Below are positions 34,301 through 43,300 of a stretch of DNA of 64,000 nt, one piece after another (position 1 is the stretch's first letter; the number at the start of each line of letters is the position of its first letter). This stretch comes from Micromonospora craniellae (lineage in GTDB: Bacteria > Actinomycetota > Actinomycetes > Mycobacteriales > Micromonosporaceae), in assembly GCF_014764405.1 (NCBI RefSeq), contig NZ_CP061725.1, positions 2,170,001 to 2,234,000 of the forward strand, in the 5' to 3' direction. A program made the translations under genes and the position numbers. Below the pieces are notes generated by a model, which saw nothing but the letters and a program-made list of their open reading frames with translations, was not told the DNA's origin and ran no database searches.

Positions 34301-37300
34301 AGCGCCGTGTCTGCCACGGAGCGCGAGCACCCGACGGCGGCGCCGGGCGCCCCTCCTGTCGACGGAGCGGAGGATCCGCCGGGCGGGAGGCCGTCCGAAC
34401 GACTGGAGACGACCGGCAAGATCGATCTGGCCGGCCTGTTGGCCATCCGAGAGATGATCCGGACTGCGGCTCGGGTGATCGGCATGAGGGCGGACCGTGT
34501 GCGGCCCGCTGAGGTCGGGACGCTGGTCGAGCGGGTGGTGGATCAGGTCCGACTCATCGCCGAGGAACTCGGGTTCAAGTCGCCGCAGCACGTCACGCGG
34601 TACGCGGAGTTGAGCGGCGGGCTCGGATTCCCGGTCACCGAGTTGAGCGACCTCCTGCCCTCCGGTCACCTGGCCACACTCGTATACCGGTTGGTCGGCA
34701 ACGTGCCGATGCCTCAGATCACGCGTTTCCTGGACGAAGTTGCTCCCGCCCGGCCGATTCGGCAGTCGGCCGATCGGGAACCTGAGCCGACGTCGACGTC
34801 GACGAGGTGGAGCGTGCGGGAGGCCGCCGGCTGGGCCGACCGGTGGGAGGTGCCCGAGGAACAGGTCCGGGCGGTGGCCGCGCTCCCCTTGGTCGACCTG
34901 TCGCGTGTGGCCCGGATGGTGGACAGACTGCACCTGCCGAAGGAGCAGATCGCGCGACTGCTCGACGTGATCGCGACGACCGGCCAGGTGCCGGACCGCC
35001 TGGACTGGTTCGCCTATCGGGCCGGGGTCGAGCCGGAGGTCGCGCTGGAGCTGGCCTGGCGGTTGAACACGAACATCCTGGATCTCCTGCCGATGCGGGC
35101 AGTCCTGCACCGCCTGGCGGTACACGCGCCCGAGCGGTCGGACGACCGACTGACCGTCGAACACCTGGTTCGCCTGCTCTCGCAGGGGCCGCACGGTGAG
35201 CCGGTGCCACCTCCGGCGTGGACCTTCTGGGTCGGGGCACACCTGCCCACCGGGTCAGGGGCCGACGGGCTGACTCCGAACGAGTTGCACGACCTGGTGT
35301 TCAGCAGGTTCCGGGTGGGCCACGCCAGCGTCGCGGAGTATCACCAGCGTCTGATGGGCCTGGACTGGATCGGGCTGCTGGAGCAGGCGATGGACGACTC
35401 GGCGGGCCGGTTCGACGAGGACGAGCCTCCACCGGTCCGCCCACAGCTACCGGCAGCGCGCGACGCGGACCTGTGGCTCGCCCAGTGGCTCGCCGAACAG
35501 GTGGGCATTCCGCCCCACGAGGTCGAGAGCGACCTGATCGACCGCCCGTGGCTGGACCATGTCGCCGTACTCGACGCCGCCCGTGATCTGGCGGTGCCGG
35601 TGCCGACAGCACTGACCTACGCCCGCCGGTGGGGCGGACTCAAGGCATCCGACGTCCCGCCGCTGCCACCGGACGCACATCCCGACACCGTGACGTGGCT
35701 GTTCGGCATGTCCGCACGGTGGGACGTGCCGCTGGTCCAGTTCGGGCCGATCGCGGCGGCGATGCCGCGTCAACAGGACCCACCCACGCCGATCCCGGCG
35801 ATCCCCGACAACGTGCTGCGACGACTGTGGCCCACGAGAGTCAGCTTCGGTGAGACGGACACGTTCTGGGCCGCGCAGGTGCCGCTGGCGTTCCTCACCG
35901 ACTGGAGGCTGGCGCCGACCGACTGGACGGGTGATCAGGTCGATCTCGGGTGGTGGCTGACCAGCGTGCTGGGCCTGCCGTCCGCAACGAACACCAGCAG
36001 ACCAGGCTCAGCGATGGACATCGACTCGGACGTCGGCACGGCCAGCGAGTCGGATGTCGAGATGGCGGACGAGTCGGATGACGAGACGTCCAGCGTGTCG
36101 CATGTCGAGCCGCTCGAGAGTCTCGTCGAGCAACTGTGGGACGAGCTGACCGATCACCACCGTGCGCAGTACCTGACGACCCTGTCGGAGGTGGCCGACC
36201 AGCTCGGCCTCGACCTGCACCGACGCTACGAGTTGTCCACGGCGCTGCGGGTCAGCGTCTGGTGGGTCACCGGTTTCAGCGTCCGGATCGGGCAGGTGCC
36301 CGACATCGAACACCACGCGTCACGGCTGGGCGTCCCCTCGGACAAGCTGTTCGCGCTGGCTTCCGTCCTGGGTGTCGATCCGGCAGTCCTCGGCCCGCAG
36401 GACGACCTCACACGCCTCAACGACGCCGACGAAGCCGGCGTGATGAGGTTCGCCGCGGTGGGCGCAGTCGCCGACTCCATCCGGAACCGCCCGGACTGGC
36501 GGTCACGGCAGATGACCGACACGATCACCGACCACCTGTACGCCATCGTGTTCGCGCAGACCAGCGTGCCACCGAAGCTTGTCCACCAACTCAACGACGA
36601 CGGCAGATGGCTCGGTCTCCGCGGTCTGTTGGAAGGCGCCGCGAGGGCCGATGTCCCGGCGGAGTCGCTGGCGGTGTACGCCAACCTGAGTCGGCCGCCG
36701 AAGACGGCCGGTGGCGGCGCAGCCGGGCCGAGCCAGGTGATCGAGGCGTATCAGAGGCGGCAGCGATCCGACGAGGCGACGTACGGACTCGACACGTCGG
36801 ACCTGTGGCCGGTGTGGAACCACGACGGTTCGGCGACCCTCGCCCGAGGCGACGTCGCCGAGGTCAGCGCCGCAGCCCTGCGATACGCCGAGCCGTATCA
36901 GCGCGCCGAGGTGTTCCGCCGGATCACCGCTCATGCCGGTCGGCAGGACGCCCCGCAGAATGTCGCCGGTCTGATCCGGGCGATGGGCGCGGCTGCGGGA
37001 CCCGACTCCGCACCGCACGAATGGCTGAGCCCGCTGCTCCGCGACGCACCCGTGCCGGACGGCATGTCGATCAGCCTCCTGTCGTCTCTCAGCGGCGCTT
37101 CAGACGAGGTGAAGAACACGTTCGCCAACCTCTCGGACATAGCCGGTGTGCGTGTCGGGCGTCCCACGGACGGCCGGTACTCGTTGCAGTTCACGTTCGG
37201 CTCGGCGTGGGGCGGCTGGGCCGGTCTTGCCGACGTGCTCGACACGCTCAGAGACCTGAAGTTCACGATCAACCAGGCAACGGTCGAGGTCAGGACGGGG

Positions 37301-40300
37301 TACGGCGCGGACGCCGCCGCCTACCTCCGGCTGGCCCACCTCTACTACGCGCATCTCAACGCGCTGAGCCAGATCGGCCTCGCGAACAGGAGGAACCCGC
37401 CGCCGCAGTACGGCTTTTCGAGCTTCGCCGGGTTCCTCCGAGCCCACCGGGAGGCCAGTGGCCTCTCCGTCAGGGTGGCCTGGAGCTCCGACGACGTCGT
37501 CGGGCTTCGCCTGGACGCCCGAAAGGAACTCCTGTGGCCCGGCATACCCCAGGCCGGGCTCCGGATCATCGCGGAGATGGTGGAGCTGGCCCGCCGACCG
37601 TTCCCCGATCCGCAATGGTGGGACTGGACGTTCCGGCCACCCGGCGATCACGCGGACGACGCCTTCGAACTGGGCCTCGACGGGTGGCGGCTGGTGGGGT
37701 TGCTCGCCGACGAGTCGACCCGCGCCCAGGCCGCCGCACTGTTGACGATCTTCCGGCCGGAACGGAAGGCCTCGGATCACCCGATGGCGTGGGGCTTGGG
37801 TCCGGTCCGGGACGATCCGACGATCCCGGAGACGCTGCCGCAGACGCACGAGGTGCCCGACGCCGGCCTGCTGGCCGAGATCCTGCCCGCCGGCCGGTCT
37901 ACGGCGGGATTGGCCGCCGCCGCCGCGGTCACGGCCCGGTTGACCGATCCGGAACTGGGGATGTCCTATCGGGCTGCGGTGGTGCGGGCGGCCGGCGGCC
38001 GTCCGGTGTTCGTACCCGGCCGGGTGCCGGGAGATCAACCCGTCTCGGATGTGCTCCGACAGTTGATCAGCGGGCAGCTCACGTTGCCGGACGAGGCGAT
38101 ACGGGCGGCGTACCACGCGGTGGCGCAGGCGCCCGACACCGCAGCTCTCCGGGGTCTCCTGGGCCGGGACGGTTGGGACGCACTGATCCTCGACCCGACC
38201 ACCGTCGACGCGCGTCTGGGTCGGCCCCGGGTGCGGCGCGACACGCTGCCGGCGACGTTCGAGGCGAACGCCTCGGACAGACACGGGAGATGGCCCGATC
38301 CGTCGCAGACCGTGGACTGGCTCCGGCATCGGATCGGCGCCGGCCGACCACCGGTGCCGTACTTCCTGGCGAACGCGTTGGGCCGCCTGGGCGATCCCGG
38401 GTCCGGCCGGACGTTCGCTCTCACCATCGACGGCATGTGGAGTGACGACGTACCAGGTGAGCCGTGGACGTGGGTGGCCGCCGAGGACCGTTGGGACCCG
38501 TTCGCCGACGCGTTGGCCGCCGCACAGTCTGCGCTGGCCACGGCGCAGTCCGCGACGGTTCCGGATAGCCGCAGGTCACGGCTGAGGATCGAGCCGGACC
38601 CGGAAGAAGTCGACCAGTTCGTCGTCCACGCTACCGAACTCGTGGACAGCCCACCGGTGTGGCGCGCACTCGGCGCCGTGGTCGAGGCCATGCGACGGTA
38701 CGGCGTGTTCGTCCAGCGGATGGCCATCACAGCAGACCACGCGCCGCTACCGACCGCGAGGACCGGGCAGTCGGTCGACCGTACGGCGGCGCTGGACCGT
38801 CTCGTTCGTGCCCACGAGGACACGCTGACCCGGCTGTTCGGTTCACCGGAACTGCCATGGCTGAATCCCGTCGACCCGCCGGAGGTGGGCGCGGCCGGAT
38901 CGAGGCCCCACGCGGTCGAGGTCGGCGTCACCTATCCCGGCATCCTCGCGACCGGCCTGGGCGGATTGCAGGGCGGGGTACTCGTGGTGTTGGCGCTCCT
39001 GGCCGCCACGGCACGCGCCTCCGTGGCCGCCTCGGATCTGCCCGACTCCGATGCTGATCCGGTCGGCACGAACTTCGCCACGACCAGGTCTGAGCCGCAG
39101 CAGGTGGACGGGTGGTTCCTCGACCCGTCGGGGGAACCACAGATAACCGCATTGCTGGCCGCACTGAGGTTGGACCAGGCCGAAAGCGCACAGGTCGCCG
39201 CCCTGTTCCACCTCAACTCGTGGTATCCGCCGCCGGACTCTCCGCCCGCAAGGGCGCGGGGCATGGGCGACCGCGCCGTGTGGCCGATATCCACCAGATC
39301 GGAGCATCCCGCCGCGTTCGTCGCCGCAGTCGCCGGCACGACCCCGGCGATGGCAGCTCGAGACGCCGTCACAGGCCTTGAGACGCTCCGCCTTCCGCTT
39401 GACTATCTGCGGGGTGTCCAGCGGCGGGCCGACGCGTACCTGCGCTCGGCCCCACCGGTCACCGATGCGGCCACCGCGTTGACGCTGCGAGAGGCCAGCG
39501 TGGCGGGACTCTGGGAGGAACTGGGGCGCAGCGGCGCGACGATCGGCGCCTGGCACGAACGGTTCCAGCGTGAGCAGGTCGGGCTGGGCGATCTGGCCGG
39601 AGACGGCGAGTCGCCGCCCGGCCCGATCCCGAGCCTCACGGCAGAGGCCCGGAGCGTCCTGGACACCGTTCCCACCAGTGGTGCCACCGTCGAGGACGCG
39701 GCCGTGCTGGGTTCGGTGGCCTCCTGGCTGACGTCGCGGACAAGACCCAGGATGGAGGTGGCGGTCGAGAGCGAGGTCGAGCTGCTGCGTCGCGAGATCG
39801 CGGACCGGCTGCACGCGGGTACGCCCGCGCCTCTCCTTGCCGCCGCGACCTCGGCCGTGGAGAGGCAGTGGGCCCACCGGGGATTACTGGGGGCGGTCCT
39901 CGACGCCGCGGCGTGGCAGGGTGTCCCACTTCCCCCCGAGATCCACGCCCCCCGCCATCTGCGGGACTTCGTGACATCGCTGGTGGCGGCCGAGCCGGCA
40001 CGGTTCGCCGACGTGGGCGGTGGGCGGGGCGCTCTGCTCGCCGAGGAGTTGCCGTTCAGCACGTTGTCCGCACTCCTGGCCGGTTTCCGCGCTCCCGAGC
40101 CGACGCCGGAGCAACTCAGTCGATGGCAGGCCGAAGCATCGGCCGCGGTACGACGTCGGCTGCCCGACGCGGACGGCCACACCATCCGGGAGGCGGTGCT
40201 GGCCGCGACCGGAGCACGGGTACGGGAACACCGGCGTAGCCAGTGGCGGGCGGAGTTCGCCCGACGAGTGGAACGGCCGACTCCCCAGTTCAAAGCACAG

Positions 40301-43300
40301 CTCATGCGGGCGCTGACCAACGTCGATCCGCACCGCGTACGGCTGGTGCAACTGGTCATCGACGCCAGCGCGACCAGCACGCGTCATCTGCAGGAGGGCT
40401 TGGCACAGGTCGACCTGCACGCGACGGCGCTGGGCCGACACCTTCCCGAGGCCATCGCCAGGGCGCTGGACGTCAACATCGTCGTGCACAGCGACCAGAG
40501 CCCGACCGTGCAGACGTACCCGGGCCCCCGTCCGGTGCTGCACCTGTCCCGCGTCGATCGCGGCTCGGCCGAGGTGTTCGACAGGTACCAGCCATACCCG
40601 TCCGCAGTCAGCGCGGGGCCGGCCCCCTCGTTGACGGGGCGTCTCGCCGACACCATGGACCCGCGACTGTGGCGCTTCGCCCAGGACTGGGTGCGCGAAC
40701 GCTACCCGCTCCTCGACGGTAGTCGAGGCTGGAACGAGCAGCGGATAGCGTGGTACCGGCTGGTGGAACTGCTTGCTCAGTGGATCGACGTGCCGATGAT
40801 GGCGACGTTCATCGCTACCGGCGAAGACCGGGCTCAGGCCACTTTCGACCCGATGCCGTGGAGGATGGATCTCACCGTCGCATCGGTCGATGAAGCCCTC
40901 GTCGAACTGTTGCCAGAACTGCTCGTGGCAGAGGTGGTCACGATGCAGGCTCAGGCAGAAACCCACAAGTCGCAGATGTCGCGGCACACGGCGGATGAAA
41001 ACGCCGTGGAGCACATGTGGAACACCCGCGATCCGGGCGACGAACGGCATGAGGAGTGGCCCCGACACTACACCCAGGCGCGGTTGCAGCGGGACGACGT
41101 CAAGCGCGCGGGAGATCTGCTCTGGGAGGCGGGAAGACGCTCTTCGACCATTCTCCCTTTCCCCGGGCTGACCCGGCTGCGACGTCGACTCACGCAGGGC
41201 TGGACGGCTGCGCGATGGGAGTACGCCAACACGCTGACCAGAATCGAGCGCTACGATTCGGTAGCCCAGACGCAGTTCGATCTTCAGCAGCAGCTCCGGA
41301 AGCTCGGTTCGACGCGAGACTGGCGGAAGACACCGCACACGCAGATGCGGGAGATCGACGGCTTCGAGTCGGTCGACCTGGGCCCGGCAGGGACGTTCCT
41401 ACGCCCGGCAGGTTCGCACACCGCACCGCCCGCGCGGATGTCGAGCGCGACTCAACGGCTCGTCGTGGTGGAGGTCGGCGACGCGGCCACCGCACCTCAC
41501 GTGTTGACGCAGATCCTGGACGGCCTGCCCGACACGGCAATCATAGAGCTGATGATGTCCGGCCCGGTGAACGCACCGCAGGCCATAGAGCTCGCCCGGC
41601 TGATCGGCGACAACCGAACACTGGTGCTGGCCTCGAATCTGGTCGTTCCCGGTGACCTCTCCGATCACTTCGCTGCCCACTCACGCTCGCTCACACCGAC
41701 CTTCGGCCCGGTCGCGGCGTACTACGCCGTCAATCCCGAACCACGCCCTCATGCCGTCGACATCGCAGGTCTACTTCTGCGCCACCTCGGCGCCGGCAGG
41801 TACGAATTCCTGACCGGCTGGGACGTCGTCACCGTTGGGGATCGCCTCTGGATCCGACCGACCGACTACCGGGGGGAGCTGCCCTACTCCGGTGCCGCCC
41901 GGATCGTCATCGGCGCACCAGGACAACCGACACCATGGACTGTGGAGCAGTTCGGTCAGAAGATCGCATCGACCGTCACCATCGCTGCCGATCTCGCACT
42001 CCAGGGTTTCGTCCATACACTCGGACGGACCGCTCCGATGTCGCGGCCACCACGCCCCAACCGGAGTGTCATAAACCCCGTCGACGAACCGGACAGGCAG
42101 CTTCACCAGCAGGCATTCGGCCGTGGCCATCCCGGGAACGAACTCGTCGTGCCGGTGGGCGCCGGCCCCGAAGCCGCTCAGGAGACCCTGACCCTCGGCC
42201 ATGTGGTCGACATCCTGTTGGACCTCGCCGGGGCCGATCCCGCCGAAAGCGACATCCAGGTTCTGCTCGGCCGGTTGGACCAGTTGGCAGTGCAGCAGGG
42301 CATCCCGCGGGACGACACGACGCCGAACGGCGCGCAACGCGCACGGAGGGCGTTGCTCAAGCGGGCCCGGGACAAACTGAGCGAGGCGGGCCTCGCCGGG
42401 TTGCTGGCCGAGATCCCCCCACCACCTGACGTCGTGGAGCTCACCGCCAGCCCTCCCGAACCGGCCGAGGCACCGGTCGTGGTGCGAGCACCCGACCCCG
42501 ACCCGGCCGACGCCGGACACCCAGCGGCCGACGACGACGGTCACACGGGTCGTACCGGAACTGCACAGACCCGGCAGCCGGCGCTGTTGCCGGTCCAGGC
42601 CGGGGTGTACCTGCCACCGGTCGACCACGACATCGTTCGCCCACCCGTGATCGACAGCATGCCCCGTTACCAGAGCTACGTCTCGGCCTTCGCGACCCTG
42701 GACCCCGCCACGACGGAACTGGTCGCCGGCACCCGCCGATACGGACCGGAAAGGTTCCACCAGGAACTCACCGCCGCAGGCGTACCGGTCGACGCGAAAC
42801 TGTCGTTGGCCCTAGCCCCGCCAGCGGCCATCGTTCATACCGAACCCGATCGCCGCGCGGCACAACGATTCGCAGACGAGCTGTGGTCGATTCGCGGCAC
42901 ACCGGGAATCTTCAGCATGGCCGAGACTCCGGGGCCGACCACCGCCCTGCCCGCCCTGCCGGAGGTACTGACCGGATGGCTCAGGCAGGCGGACTGGTCG
43001 GATGCCCAGCACTACCTACACCAGCACCTCACCGAGTTGTCACAGCGGGACAGCATCGAGGCGATGCGCGCCCTCACCACACTCGATCCGGACAACCGGG
43101 TGGCGGCTCCCTACCGCGCGGTCCTCGACCTGGTGGACCTAGCCGGAGGCGTCGCCGGACCGGTGGCGGCTGCCGACGGTGCGCAACCATGGATCGTGCC
43201 GCCGGGACCGGTGCCGCCGGCGTTCGCCTTCGACTACCTGCAGGCGAGACCCGACCGGCAGGCCCGGAAACCGTGGAACGACCAACTCCTCCAGATGATG

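Noticed and set aside
31952..35242. Minus-strand open frame of 1,096 codons
   Set aside because: Antisense shadow of the plus giant; His/Arg/Gln-rich text without domains, while the plus frame matches its paralog.
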